Positions 1-8,928 of a stretch of DNA of 42,156 nt are shown here, in pieces. A model generated the notes under the pieces. The model made no database searches and was not told the DNA's origin. It worked only from the letters and a program-made list of their open reading frames with translations. The translations under genes were made by a program, and so were the position numbers. Within the stretch, counting starts at the first letter, position 1; each line of letters opens with the position of its first letter. The DNA lies in the NCBI GenBank assembly GCA_001443525.1, contig LKPX01000030.1, forward strand, positions 1 to 42,156. The letters run 5' to 3'. This DNA is from Desulfobacteraceae bacterium RAAP-1. Its GTDB lineage: Bacteria > Desulfobacterota > Desulfobacteria > Desulfobacterales > Desulfatirhabdiaceae.

Positions 1-152
1 AGCTTCGCTGTGCCGCGATTCGACGTACTGAATGTACAGTCTCATCGCTGCTCGCTTGCTTTCGCGGTCTCAGTCCGAATGCTTGCTGGAATATCATTTT
101 GAAAGCAAAATGGAATTAACAGAACGGAATTGACTGAGGAGGTTGAGAGCGA
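1..152. other. Window start, upstream of the first gene
   Basis: No complete gene is seen here. The only clear signal is a GAGGAGGT ribosome-binding site near 136-143, about 10 bases before the TTG start of the next gene. Upstream sequence lies outside the window. Confidence 0.4.
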
Positions 153-1265
153 TTGACTGGCGATGATCAAAGGTTTGAGGGATATTGGGAAGCCTGTATT
201 CTGCATGGGCTGGCCTGCCAATGGGAGTTTGAGTGTTACGAAATACCACGGGCACTTCGGAACCGTATGCAAAAGCCTTTGTTTGTGTTGAAAGATTTTG
301 CGAATCGTCTTGGATGCTGGACGCCTGAAAAAAGAGAAATAGCATTGAGCAGACGTTTAGTGGCAGAGTATTCCTGGTGTGACATTTGTGAGGTGCTGCG
401 GCATGAAATGGCGCATCAGTATGCCTGTGAGGTTTTAGGGGCATTGCATGAGCCTGCACATGGAGCGTCCTTTCAGAGCGCATGCAGGATATTTCGCGCC
501 AATCCGAGAGCGGCCGCTTCCTATGTTCCTTTGAGCCGACAACTGCATCGCGCTTCACAACAGGATAGTGATAAAATCCGGATGCGCATTGAAAAGCTTT
601 TGGCGCTGGCGGGCAGTAGTAACCCGCATGAGGCGGAATCCGCCATGGTCAAAGCCCATGAACTGATGGCGAAATATGAAACCGATCAGATTGCCCGGCG
701 GACGCAGCGGGAATATTTCAGTGTATTTGTCGGAAAATCTGCGCTCAGACATTTCCGGGAAGATTATGTACTGGCGCATCTGTTGACGGATTTTTATTTC
801 GTGAAAGGGCTGTGGGTGTCATCCTATGTGATCACAAAGAGCAAGATGGGTACGGTGCTGGAAATCAGCGGTACGGCGCAAAATGTTCAGATAGCGAGTT
901 ATGTGTTTGATTTTATAACGCAGTATGTCGATACTGAATGGAAACGCTACAATGTCGATCGAAAACTGAACCGGTATCGTAAAACGGATTTTGCTGTCGG
1001 GATATTGTCTGGATTTCGTAGCAGACTGGAAATGGATTTATCTAAACGTCAATCTTCCGGGCCATCTCATTTCCTGGTGGCTGTCGAGGATATCTCATTG
1101 AAACAGTATATTGCGGTGCGATATCCTCATCTGGGAAGCATCCGGCAGGGGAATATTTCCTGTAATTCAAAAATATTGGCTGATGGATCCGCGATAGGAA
1201 AAAAACTTGTTATCCGTAAAGGCGTTACGTTATCGCCGGATCCTTCAGTGAAATTTCTGGAGTAA
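153..1265 (+). CDS. SprT-like zinc-metallopeptidase domain plus DUF2786 protein
   Basis: The product has 370 residues. An N-terminal SprT-like region (about 30-125) contains the gluzincin motif HEMAH at residues 84-88 and a third likely zinc ligand at His103. A DUF2786 segment follows at about 138-180 (KIRMRIEKLLALAG, then the conserved AES/KAHELM pattern). The C-terminal half is unrecognised. SprT-like domains are found in DNA-protein crosslink proteases and related peptidases, and the job of bacterial SprT-DUF2786 fusions is not established, so peptidase activity is inferred from the motif only. The start is TTG at 153 and is supported by the strong Shine-Dalgarno GAGGAGGT. The 3' end overlaps the 3' end of the convergent kinase gene by 41 bases, with no room for a terminator between them. 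Confidence 0.8.
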   Translation: MTGDDQRFEGYWEACILHGLACQWEFECYEIPRALRNRMQKPLFVLKDFANRLGCWTPEKREIALSRRLVAEYSWCDICEVLRHEMAHQYACEVLGALHEPAHGASFQSACRIFRANPRAAASYVPLSRQLHRASQQDSDKIRMRIEKLLALAGSSNPHEAESAMVKAHELMAKYETDQIARRTQREYFSVFVGKSALRHFREDYVLAHLLTDFYFVKGLWVSSYVITKSKMGTVLEISGTAQNVQIASYVFDFITQYVDTEWKRYNVDRKLNRYRKTDFAVGILSGFRSRLEMDLSKRQSSGPSHFLVAVEDISLKQYIAVRYPHLGSIRQGNISCNSKILADGSAIGKKLVIRKGVTLSPDPSVKFLE

Positions 1266-2673
1266 TGGGCAGTTCCAGCGTTACCTTGACGCCGTGTTCT
1301 TCCTTTCTGTTTTCCACCTGAATGGCGCCATTGTGAGATTCCATGATGTTTTTAACGATGCCGAGTCCCAGTCCTGTTCCCTTTTCTTTTGTCGTGAAAA
1401 ACGGATTCCAGATTTTTTCCAGCACAGCATCGGAAACACCACTGCCTTCATCTTCAATGCAGACGGTAATTTTTTGTGAAGTGGATTGAATGCTTACCAG
1501 AGCGTTCCCGCCTTCAGGCATGGATTGTACGGCATTCATCAGAATATTCAGAAATGCCTGATACAGCATATCGGCGTCCGCCATAATTTCAGGAAGGTCA
1601 GGAGCATAATTTTTGATGATTGCATAGCCATCGCCCTGAATCTGTGGTGTCAGAAAAGTAATGTTTTTATCTAAAATATCTTCGATACGGCACGGAACGC
1701 GGTTGGGAATTCTGGGCTTGGCGAAATTTAGAAAATCTGTGATGATATTGTTAAGACGGCTGGATTCTTCTACAATGATATCAGGTATGGTGCTGGACGG
1801 GTCAAACGACGCCATTTTTTTCTTCAACAGTTCCGCTGAACTTCGGATAATACCCAGGGGATTACGGATTTCATGGGAAATACCCGCGACCATGCCTCCC
1901 AGAGAGGAAAGGCGTTCCGCCTGCGCCAGTTTTTCCTTTAAATTAAGCTGTTCGCGAGTGCGTTGTTGGATAATGGACTCTCCCCGCTGCACCACATAAA
2001 TCAACACTCCCAGCAGGATGCTCATTACCACGGTGCAGGTAATAATTACCAGCAGTTGGTAGCTGAGGATGGTTTGATAATCCTCAGAGATATCCTGAAC
2101 GATTTCAACAACTCCTAGTACAGGACCCGAAATACGCAGAAACTGCCGTTCCGCACGGAGCGGTGCAAAGGTTGTCAACCAGCTCTCTTTGGGGAAACCC
2201 AGAGGAATTTGCCAGAAATTACCGCGCTGCACCAGTGTGGAAGTTGGAATTCCTGACATGGCGTATTTATAACTCGTGCCCCCCATATTTTTTTTGCCGA
2301 TCAGTTGCTTGTCAAAACTGTAGGATATGGTGTTGTTGGTGTCGTAGATATTAACCATTTCAACTTTAAAACTATGCAGTGTGCTGCGGACAATCGTATC
2401 CATACGTTCGAACTGTTCGGGATTGCTGAGCTCAATTTTACCGAATTTCAGAACGACAGGGATGATGAACTGCAAAAAAACCTGATGATTCAGATTTTCA
2501 ACCAGCACCAGAGCGTAGTCTTCACTTTTCTTGAGCTGCATGCTCCTTGCCCAGTGAATATTGAGAATGCTCAGGATCAATGCGCCGATAAAAATGGCGA
2601 CCATGCTGATGATAGTGAAATATTTGACCAGCCGGAACGGCTTTGATTTTTCAGTTGCGGATAGTGATGGCAT
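1225..2673 (-). CDS. Membrane sensor histidine kinase
   Basis: The protein has about 482 residues from the ATG at 2673; a GTG at 2688 would add five. An N-terminal transmembrane segment (about 19-40) and a second one (about 203-228) bracket a periplasmic sensor region of about 160 residues with no recognised fold. A HisKA dimerisation domain carries the phospho-acceptor motif SHEIRNPLG, with His near residue 267. A HATPase_c domain follows, with an N box (LNILMNAVQSM), G1 (DEGSG) and G2 (GTGLGLGIV). No response regulator lies beside it, so in this window it is an orphan kinase. It is divergent from pilM, which raises but does not prove a role in pilus control of the PilS/NtrB kind. Neither start has a strong Shine-Dalgarno. 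Confidence 0.88.
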   Translation of the reverse strand: MPSLSATEKSKPFRLVKYFTIISMVAIFIGALILSILNIHWARSMQLKKSEDYALVLVENLNHQVFLQFIIPVVLKFGKIELSNPEQFERMDTIVRSTLHSFKVEMVNIYDTNNTISYSFDKQLIGKKNMGGTSYKYAMSGIPTSTLVQRGNFWQIPLGFPKESWLTTFAPLRAERQFLRISGPVLGVVEIVQDISEDYQTILSYQLLVIITCTVVMSILLGVLIYVVQRGESIIQQRTREQLNLKEKLAQAERLSSLGGMVAGISHEIRNPLGIIRSSAELLKKKMASFDPSSTIPDIIVEESSRLNNIITDFLNFAKPRIPNRVPCRIEDILDKNITFLTPQIQGDGYAIIKNYAPDLPEIMADADMLYQAFLNILMNAVQSMPEGGNALVSIQSTSQKITVCIEDEGSGVSDAVLEKIWNPFFTTKEKGTGLGLGIVKNIMESHNGAIQVENRKEEHGVKVTLELPITPEISLKDPAIT

Positions 2674-2718
2674 GGACTGGAAAAGCACTTTTGCATTACG
2701 AAGTTGTCAAATTTAAGT

Positions 2719-2747
2719 AGTCTATGAAACGCAGTTATCAAAGTCAA
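2719..2747 (-). promoter_or_regulatory. Candidate sigma-70 promoter for the histidine kinase
   Basis: On the minus strand TTGACT (2742-2747) is followed after 17 bases by TAGACT (2719-2724), about 45 bases before the kinase ATG. Hexamer match and spacing are reasonable. There is no further evidence. Confidence 0.4.
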
Positions 2748-2948
2748 GAAAATGTCAGAATTCCAGTGTAAATTTATTGGCGGAGCGGAAAAATATTCTG
2801 AAAACGGAATAATTTATTGAGTAATCCAAAAAAATTATTGACTAATTCCGGAATAACAGGCAATGGTGAACCCGTTCGAATTTGAATTTGTATGATGGTG
2901 TTGACTGGTTTCAGCATTATATAACCCAATACTCAGCTTTATTTTGCC
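2748..2948. other. Divergent intergenic region kinase/pilM
   Basis: This AT-rich spacer must hold the pilM promoter. TTGACT is found twice on the plus strand in this stretch, but I could not pair either with a -10 at normal spacing. No hairpin or RNA gene is seen. Confidence 0.3.
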
Positions 2949-4004
2949 ATGCCATTTACCCCCAAAAATCATTTGATTGGTCTGGATATCGGTTCTAAAA
3001 CACTTAAAATAAGTGATGTTTTTTGGAGCCGGAAAAAAGGATATACGCTGAATAAATTCGGCATGATCAATATTCCCAATGGTGTTATTGAAGATGGAGT
3101 TATCAAAGATCCTGAAACAATTGCAGAAGCCATCCGCGAGTTGTTTGGCTCCCAGAAGGTGAAAAATAAAAATGTCGCGGTTTCCATTGGCGGATATTCG
3201 GTGATTGTAAAGAAAATTCAAGTTCAGAGCATGACGGACGTAGAGCTTCAGAGTGCTATACACCTTGAAGCGGAACAATATATTCCCTTTGATATCAATG
3301 ATGTGAATCTCGATTACCAGATACTCGGAGAAAGCTCGACGGTCGCTAACAGACTGGACGTCATTCTGGTGGCCGCCAAGAAAGATCTGGTGAATGAGTA
3401 CGTCAATCTTATGGAACTTGCCGGGCTTAATCTGTGTGTGATTGATGTGGATGCATTTGCCTTGCAGAATATCTATGAAGTCAACAATGATGATACTGAA
3501 GGCGTGGTGGCGTTGATTGATGTGGGGGCCAGTAAGACGTCGCTGAATATCCTCAATGGGAATTCATCGCTTTTTATGCGGGATGTGGCGCTGGGCTGCA
3601 ATCAGATCAACCAGAAAATTGCGGCTAAGGCATCCTGTTCCCTGCAAGACGCCGAGACAATCAAACTTGGCGGAAAATCAGCCCGGATCAAACCTCAGGA
3701 TATCCAGTATATCGTTACCTCAGTCATCAGAGACTGGTGCCTTGAAATACGGAGAGCCATAGATTTTTTTTATTCCACATTCCAGGATGATCAGATCAGG
3801 AAAATTTTAATCAGCGGCGGTGGCGCCAATATCGGGGAATTCAAACAATCTCTGGCAATAGAAGCGGGTGTGGCGGTCGAACCTCTTAACCCTTTCGCCG
3901 CATTTTCCATTGATGATCGGATCGATCCTTCGTTTCTCAATGAGGCGTCTCCCCAGGCTGCTATTTGTATGGGGCTTTCCATCCGGAGAACAGATGACAA
4001 ATGA
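2949..4004 (+). CDS. pilM: Type IV pilus assembly protein PilM
   Basis: The product has 351 residues, the usual length for PilM, an actin-like cytoplasmic protein. It binds the N-terminal tail of PilN and connects the pilus alignment complex to the motor. The N-terminus shows the actin-fold phosphate-1 signature GLDIGSKTLKI. The adenosine-side motif ISGGGANIGEF is found near the C-terminus, and QYIPFDINDVNLDYQILGE is typical of the family. It heads a plus-strand cluster pilM-N-O-P-Q, and its stop overlaps the pilN start (ATGA at 4001-4004), implying translational coupling. No good Shine-Dalgarno precedes the ATG at 2949, but family alignment supports this start. Confidence 0.96.
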   Translation: MPFTPKNHLIGLDIGSKTLKISDVFWSRKKGYTLNKFGMINIPNGVIEDGVIKDPETIAEAIRELFGSQKVKNKNVAVSIGGYSVIVKKIQVQSMTDVELQSAIHLEAEQYIPFDINDVNLDYQILGESSTVANRLDVILVAAKKDLVNEYVNLMELAGLNLCVIDVDAFALQNIYEVNNDDTEGVVALIDVGASKTSLNILNGNSSLFMRDVALGCNQINQKIAAKASCSLQDAETIKLGGKSARIKPQDIQYIVTSVIRDWCLEIRRAIDFFYSTFQDDQIRKILISGGGANIGEFKQSLAIEAGVAVEPLNPFAAFSIDDRIDPSFLNEASPQAAICMGLSIRRTDDK

Positions 4005-4582
4005 TACGGATTAACCTTCTGCCTTTCCGCAAAGCGCGCGCCAAGGAAAATGTCCGTCAGCAGATTTCTGTGTTTCTTCTGGCGGTTGCGTTGCTGACGC
4101 TGACGATGTCTTATATTGCAATGTACTGCAACCGTAAAATTGCCGGTATGGACGAGCAGATCAAGAATGACCGTCAGCAGCTCGAAAGTTTGAACAAGCT
4201 GACGAAAGAAATCAGCGAAATCAAAAAAAATCTGGAGATCATCAAGAAAAAAACAGCAGTTATCAAAGACCTTCAGCTAAACCGTAATTCATCAGCCATG
4301 CTTTTAGATGCTATGACCTATATGGTGGTTCCGAACCGAATGTGGTTTACCAGCCTTTCTGACATGGGGGCTACGGTCGATATTGTGGGCATGGCCCTTG
4401 ACAACAAGACGGTAGCGGATTTTATGGTGCGGCTTGAAACATCAGGACTGTTTTCTGCAGTTAACCTCAGGACATTGAAACAGCAAACCATAAGAAATGT
4501 GACAATTAAAAATTTTGCTGTTTCCTGCACCAAAATAGTAAAATCTGTGTCTGCGCCTGCTGGCAAGGCGGTTAAAAAATGA
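4001..4582 (+). CDS. pilN: Type IV pilus assembly protein PilN
   Basis: The product has 193 residues. The N-terminus MIRINLLPFR carries the INLLP motif that in characterised homologues docks into PilM. One transmembrane helix follows at about residues 25-42. A coiled-coil stretch comes next (about 45-85), then a periplasmic ferredoxin-like domain. The C-terminal tail is lysine-rich. PilN pairs with PilO in the inner-membrane platform. The gene overlaps pilM upstream and pilO downstream by four bases each (ATGA), so the three are probably translated as a unit. Confidence 0.95.
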   Translation: MIRINLLPFRKARAKENVRQQISVFLLAVALLTLTMSYIAMYCNRKIAGMDEQIKNDRQQLESLNKLTKEISEIKKNLEIIKKKTAVIKDLQLNRNSSAMLLDAMTYMVVPNRMWFTSLSDMGATVDIVGMALDNKTVADFMVRLETSGLFSAVNLRTLKQQTIRNVTIKNFAVSCTKIVKSVSAPAGKAVKK

Positions 4583-5199
4583 AACTACCCGGCATATCCA
4601 TGAATTCTGTAACAGAACCGACAGTCGAAAAAATTGCCAGCCTGAGCCGTGTACAGCGTATTCAGGTTTGCGTTGTTACCGGAATCCTGCTGATGGGTTT
4701 TTTTTCATATTTCTTTTTTTATCCTCAGTATAATAAACTGGACGCGCTGTCGAATGAACTTCGTACTACAGAAAAACAACTGGCAGATGCTCGTACGTCT
4801 GCCAGTCAAATCAACAGGTTCCGCCAGGAAATGAAAGCCGCCGAGGATGAGTTCAAAATTTCCCGCAGCGCGCTTCCAGACAAAGAGGAAATTCCCTCAC
4901 TGCTGACCAGTATTTCCCAGTCCGGTCATGACATGGGCTTAGAGTTTCTGTTGTTTGAACCCAAACCGGAAATACTGAAGGATTTCTATGCAGAAATACC
5001 GGTGGATATTACAGTGTTAGGGTACTATCACAGTGTCGGTGGTTTTTTCGATAAGGTCGCTAATTTATCGCGAGTCGTAACGGTCAGGAACATCAGGATG
5101 GCGCCGTCTAAAGATGGGAAGCTGATGACGACCTGTCAGGCGGTTACCTATAAGTTCGTGGAACCAAAGCCCGCTCCTGTAAAAGGAGCAAAACCGTAA
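4579..5199 (+). CDS. pilO: Type IV pilus assembly protein PilO
   Basis: The product has 206 residues. A short cytoplasmic N-terminus is followed by one transmembrane helix at about 30-48. A coiled coil rich in Glu, Gln and Arg comes next (about 55-95), then a periplasmic ferredoxin-like domain. The segment with Gly-Tyr-Tyr-His and the following FFDKVANLSRVV is typical of PilO. PilO and PilN form the periplasmic heterodimer that contacts PilP. It starts inside the end of pilN. A gap of about 130 bases separates it from the probable pilP start, larger than the other junctions in the cluster. Confidence 0.95.
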   Translation: MKLPGISMNSVTEPTVEKIASLSRVQRIQVCVVTGILLMGFFSYFFFYPQYNKLDALSNELRTTEKQLADARTSASQINRFRQEMKAAEDEFKISRSALPDKEEIPSLLTSISQSGHDMGLEFLLFEPKPEILKDFYAEIPVDITVLGYYHSVGGFFDKVANLSRVVTVRNIRMAPSKDGKLMTTCQAVTYKFVEPKPAPVKGAKP

Positions 5200-5326
5200 T
5201 CGTTGACGGCAAAGCATGCGTAATGTTCCAATTCCGGCATTATGCAGCATGTAGGCTTTTAACGAAGTCATCATGGTTGCTGTAGATGTTTTCGTTCAAC
5301 ATTATTTTATGGCAAACTGGAAGTAT

Positions 5327-6001
5327 ATGAACCAGCTATTCCGAACATGTCTGAGCGTCTGCTGTATTGGGATACTGGCAGGTATTGTGGGGTGTAGCAG
5401 CAAACCGCCAGCGCCGCCGCCCAAAGCGGAAATTATTCGAAAGAAGATCGCTGTCCCCGCTGAAAACGTGAAACCGTTGTCTCCGGCGCCGGCTGTGACG
5501 TCAGAGAAGATACCGGCGGATGGCACGCATCCGGCTTCCTCACCAGAGGCGCTTCCGCAGAAACATTCGACGGGTGACGTTTCAGGCATGGCAGAAAAGT
5601 CATATGACTCTGCAGCGTTTACAACCTATAATCCGGCAGGAAAAATTGATCCTTTTGTTCCACTCATTAAAGATGAACCTCCTCCAGCCAAGGCTGCTCA
5701 GTCTCAAAAGCTCAAGAAAGAAAAACGTGTGCCGACATCGCCGCTTGAGCTGGTGGATTTAAGCCAGTTGAAGCTGACGGCCATTATACACACGCCTTCC
5801 GGAAACAAGGCAATGGTGGAGGAAACCAACGGCAAGGGGTATGTTATCGGTGTAGGAACGTATGTCGGCACACATTCAGGAAAAGTCATCAGCATCCAGA
5901 AAGACAAAGTCGTTGTAGAAGAAGAGATCGAGGATGCTTTGGGGAATTCAACCCTTCATAACTCAGAACTCAAGTTTCAGAAACCTTCTGGAGAATTTTG
6001 A
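5327..6001 (+). CDS. pilP: Type IV pilus lipoprotein PilP
   Basis: The product has 224 residues from the preferred ATG at 5327, which has CTGGAAG close upstream. An in-frame ATG at 5273 would add 18 residues in front of the signal peptide and is less likely. The signal peptide ends in the lipobox IVGC, so the mature protein should be anchored by a lipidated Cys. A Pro/Lys-rich low-complexity linker follows. After it come the family motif KIDPFVPL and the C-terminal beta domain (SPLELVDLSQLKLTAII ... GKVISIQKDKVVVEE). PilP joins the PilNO platform to the PilQ secretin. The stop overlaps the pilQ start (TGATG). Confidence 0.94.
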   Translation: MNQLFRTCLSVCCIGILAGIVGCSSKPPAPPPKAEIIRKKIAVPAENVKPLSPAPAVTSEKIPADGTHPASSPEALPQKHSTGDVSGMAEKSYDSAAFTTYNPAGKIDPFVPLIKDEPPPAKAAQSQKLKKEKRVPTSPLELVDLSQLKLTAIIHTPSGNKAMVEETNGKGYVIGVGTYVGTHSGKVISIQKDKVVVEEEIEDALGNSTLHNSELKFQKPSGEF

Positions 6002-8484
6002 TGAAAGCGCAACAAGTCAGAATTTGGATGGCAAAGCAGCAAGTTCAGGCTATAAATTTTATTCGGGTAATGGTATTGATGTTCGCAGTGGTTATGGTGG
6101 TATCATGCGCTACTGAATCCCGCAAATCGTCTGAACAGGCAGAATCTCGGCAGGAACAGAAGACATTACGGCAGATTACGGGTATTCAGACATATCGGGA
6201 TGCAGATGCCGTGGTGGTAAATATTACAGGAAACAGTTCACTGTCTTACACGTCCATCAAGCAGAAGAAACCGTTAAGCGTCGTTCTGTATTTTCCAGAA
6301 ACATCTGTCGCCTCCCTGGCGCCGGCTATCCCTGCAGATGCCGATGTCATCCGTCATATATCGGCTTTAAAAATGGGGGATATCCAGACTTCCAAAATTG
6401 AAATAGAACTGTCTCGTGATGTCCCATATCAGGTGAAACGGGACGGCGGTAATTTAAAGGTGACATTTGATACCAGGGCAGAGGCCGCTGCTGCTGTGCC
6501 GGATGAGACAGCGGTGCATGAGACGGTGCTTCCAGAATCTTCTCTTCAGACGGCCTCTGCGGACAATACTGCTGCAACGCAGGCAACGTTGACCCGGACA
6601 TATCCTGCCGGAGATTCTCAAAAAGCGAAGTCCGGTATAAAATCCTCTGGAAGACCAGGCGATGCATGGGTAAACCGGATAGATTTTTCCAGCGACAGCG
6701 GTGGAAAATCTACCGTGATTGTGGGTACAACCCATCCAGTGGAATATCGTATGGAGAAGGTATCGACCAATAAGCTTCAGTTGCGGCTCAGGCATACCCA
6801 TATTTCCGACTTCCGAAAACTTCCGCTGATTACCACCCGCTTCCAAAGCGCCATTGATCGAATCCGTCCAATGCAGTCTCCCAAAATGAAATCAGATTCT
6901 GTTGTCGCCATCGACCTTCGGGAGGCGGTGCCCTATACGGTTGAAAAACATGGCAATGTCATTCGAATACATTTTAGCGCTTCCTCTTTGCCGCCTCGGC
7001 AGGAGGTAATGCCGCCCCCGGTTTTTGTGGGAAAGGCAGATGAAACGCCATCTGCGGCAAAATCTGTCACAACCTCGGCGGCGCTTCATCATGAAACGGC
7101 CGTGGCGTCTTCGGAAGAACATCCTAAAGTTGCGGCTGATAATCTCCGGTCGGATATATATCGCGATGATGTTCACAAGGAATATAAGGGCGAAAAAATC
7201 GGCATTGATTTTTTCGATACCGATATCCGAAATGTTTTCAGACTGCTTGCGGACTACAGCAAAGAGAATTTCGCCATTGATAAAGACGTTCAAGGGAAGG
7301 TCACACTGGCGCTGGATAAGCCGGTTCCCTGGGATCAGGTGCTGGATCTTGTCCTTAAAATGAACCAGCTTGATATGGTGCGGGACCACGGCATTATCCG
7401 GATAGCCAGACTTGAAACTCTCAGGCAGGAAGAAAAAGCCAAACAGGATCTTTTTGAGGCTGAAAAAAAAGCAAGGGCTCAGGTGATGGAACTGGAACCT
7501 GTGGTTACGGAGTATATTCCGGTCAATTACGCAAAAGCTCAGGCGGAGATGTTGCAGCATGTTAAAGGCATGATCACTCCCAATCGTCCGGATTGTTCCA
7601 TTACGGTAGATGATCGTACCAACCAGTTGATCGTTACGGATACTGTCAGTAAAATAAAACAAATCCGAGAGGTTGTTCAGAGGCTTGACAGAGTTACTCC
7701 CCAGGTCATGATCGAAGCCAAGATTGTTGAGGCCAGTACCGATTTCAGCCGTGACCTGGGCGTCGGATGGGCGACAAACGGCAGTTTTGATGCTTCCGCC
7801 GGTAATTATGGTTATACGGGTGTGGTTAATTATCCGGGCGCTGCAGCGAATCTTAGCTCAGCAACAACAGGAGGGGTGTTAGGTCTCAACTTTACCCGGA
7901 TCGGTAATACGCCGCTTCTTATAGATGCTCAATTAAACGCTATGGAAAGCAAAGGCGAGGGGAAGATTGTATCCGCCCCCAAGATACTGACGATGGACAA
8001 TAAAGAAGCCACTATCGAGCAGGGCGTGGAAGTAGGGTATTATGTGCCTCAAACAGGCAGTGGCGGGTCCGCGACTACGACCACCCAGTTTAAGAGAGTC
8101 ATGCTCAATCTCAAGGTGACGCCTCATGTGACGCTCGATCACCGGATTTCTCTTAAAATCGATATCAATAAAGATGATGTTCAAAGTTATACCTCTCAGG
8201 GAATTCCGACCATCGCTTCCAAAAAGGCCAGTACAGAGCTTTTGCTGGATGATGGCGACACACTGGTGATCGGCGGTATTACTAAAGTATCGACGAATAC
8301 TACGGTTGCAGGCATTCCTGCACTTAAAGATATACCGATTCTCGGATGGCTGTTCAAAACCAAGAAAGATGCCAAAAACAATCAGGAACTGCTCATTTTT
8401 ATGACTCCGCGAATCGTCCAGCTCGAACAGCGGCCACTTCCAGCGGATGCGACCGGCGCCGGCATTGGAGGAAATGGCGCGTAG
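6001..8484 (+). CDS. pilQ: Type IV pilus secretin PilQ
   Basis: The product has 827 residues from the ATG at 6001 with GGAG eight bases upstream. The N-terminal signal region ends in VVSC, a possible lipobox. Two AMIN-like domains (about 45-150 and 220-320) come first and in homologues bind peptidoglycan. An STN-like domain follows at about 395-470 (IGIDFFDTDIRNVFRLLADYS). Next is a secretin N1/NolW domain (about 500-570) and the secretin core to the C-terminus (VPQTGSGGS, then VTPHVTLDHRISLKI, then the DTLVIGGI and GWLF signature). The multimer forms the outer-membrane pore through which the pilus passes. It is the last gene of the cluster, and hairpins follow it. Confidence 0.96.
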   Translation: MKAQQVRIWMAKQQVQAINFIRVMVLMFAVVMVVSCATESRKSSEQAESRQEQKTLRQITGIQTYRDADAVVVNITGNSSLSYTSIKQKKPLSVVLYFPETSVASLAPAIPADADVIRHISALKMGDIQTSKIEIELSRDVPYQVKRDGGNLKVTFDTRAEAAAAVPDETAVHETVLPESSLQTASADNTAATQATLTRTYPAGDSQKAKSGIKSSGRPGDAWVNRIDFSSDSGGKSTVIVGTTHPVEYRMEKVSTNKLQLRLRHTHISDFRKLPLITTRFQSAIDRIRPMQSPKMKSDSVVAIDLREAVPYTVEKHGNVIRIHFSASSLPPRQEVMPPPVFVGKADETPSAAKSVTTSAALHHETAVASSEEHPKVAADNLRSDIYRDDVHKEYKGEKIGIDFFDTDIRNVFRLLADYSKENFAIDKDVQGKVTLALDKPVPWDQVLDLVLKMNQLDMVRDHGIIRIARLETLRQEEKAKQDLFEAEKKARAQVMELEPVVTEYIPVNYAKAQAEMLQHVKGMITPNRPDCSITVDDRTNQLIVTDTVSKIKQIREVVQRLDRVTPQVMIEAKIVEASTDFSRDLGVGWATNGSFDASAGNYGYTGVVNYPGAAANLSSATTGGVLGLNFTRIGNTPLLIDAQLNAMESKGEGKIVSAPKILTMDNKEATIEQGVEVGYYVPQTGSGGSATTTTQFKRVMLNLKVTPHVTLDHRISLKIDINKDDVQSYTSQGIPTIASKKASTELLLDDGDTLVIGGITKVSTNTTVAGIPALKDIPILGWLFKTKKDAKNNQELLIFMTPRIVQLEQRPLPADATGAGIGGNGA

Positions 8485-8494
8485 TATATCTGTT

Positions 8495-8515
8495 CCGCCC
8501 CAATGCGGGCTTTTT
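8495..8515 (+). terminator. Probable terminator after pilQ
   Basis: A short GC-rich hairpin (CCGC/GCGG, or GCCC/GGGC in an alternative pairing) is followed at once by TTTTT at 8511-8515, eleven bases after the pilQ stop. The stem is short but the geometry is that of an intrinsic terminator. Confidence 0.5.
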
Positions 8516-8525
8516 ACGAAGCCGT

Positions 8526-8564
8526 CCAATCTCACCTCTTCTCCCTAAAAAGAGGTGAGATTGG
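8526..8564. terminator. Long hairpin between convergent pilQ and the PqqD-like gene
   Basis: A perfect 15-bp inverted repeat (8526-8540 with 8550-8564) has a 9-base loop. The right arm and loop also encode the last residues and stop codon of the minus-strand PqqD-like gene. There is no long T run on either side, so it may act as a transcript-end stabiliser or bidirectional terminator. Confidence 0.55.
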
Positions 8565-8928
8565 GTTTCATGCCGATGATTTCCCGCCTTCCCAATTCCC
8601 GAAGAAACAGCGTCACGCTGATTTCCGCTTCTCTGTCATTGAGGCGGTGTGCCGCGGCAAATGCCGCCGAAATATCCAGAACAGATGCCGTCCCATCTAT
8701 CATATCCCACACATGAGTGCCGAGAATGTCCAGTTGAAGTTTGCGAGTCTGGCAAGGTGCATCGGAAGTTTGGGCGTGTCTCTGAAAAATCCGAATCCAT
8801 GGCTTTATTTTTACAGGGTACGACAGGATTACTTCACCGGTTGTCTCCTGTCGGGATTCTGATACAGCGGGGTTCCGAACGGGCAGACAGTTCAGTGCAT
8901 CAGTCCGGTTGAGTGATTGAGCATTCAT
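8545..8928 (-). CDS. PqqD-like (peptide-binding) protein
   Basis: The product has 127 residues from the ATG at 8928; a TTG at 8949 would add seven. The C-terminal two thirds match the PqqD/RRE winged-helix pattern: LDILGTHVWDMIDG, then a helix, then FLRELGRREII. PqqD-like domains bind leader peptides of ribosomally made modified peptides and hand them to radical SAM or other enzymes. No such enzyme or precursor peptide is visible here, so the partner is unknown. It is the last gene of a minus-strand run of five and overlaps the upstream gene by about 29 bases, suggesting coupling. The N-terminal part (many Pro, Arg and Cys residues) is unrecognised. Confidence 0.72.
   Translation of the reverse strand: MNAQSLNRTDALNCLPVRNPAVSESRQETTGEVILSYPVKIKPWIRIFQRHAQTSDAPCQTRKLQLDILGTHVWDMIDGTASVLDISAAFAAAHRLNDREAEISVTLFLRELGRREIIGMKPNLTSF

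Noticed and set aside
6347-8535. Several reading frames opposite pilQ
   Set aside because: They are shadows of the secretin gene. None has a domain or ribosome-binding site.
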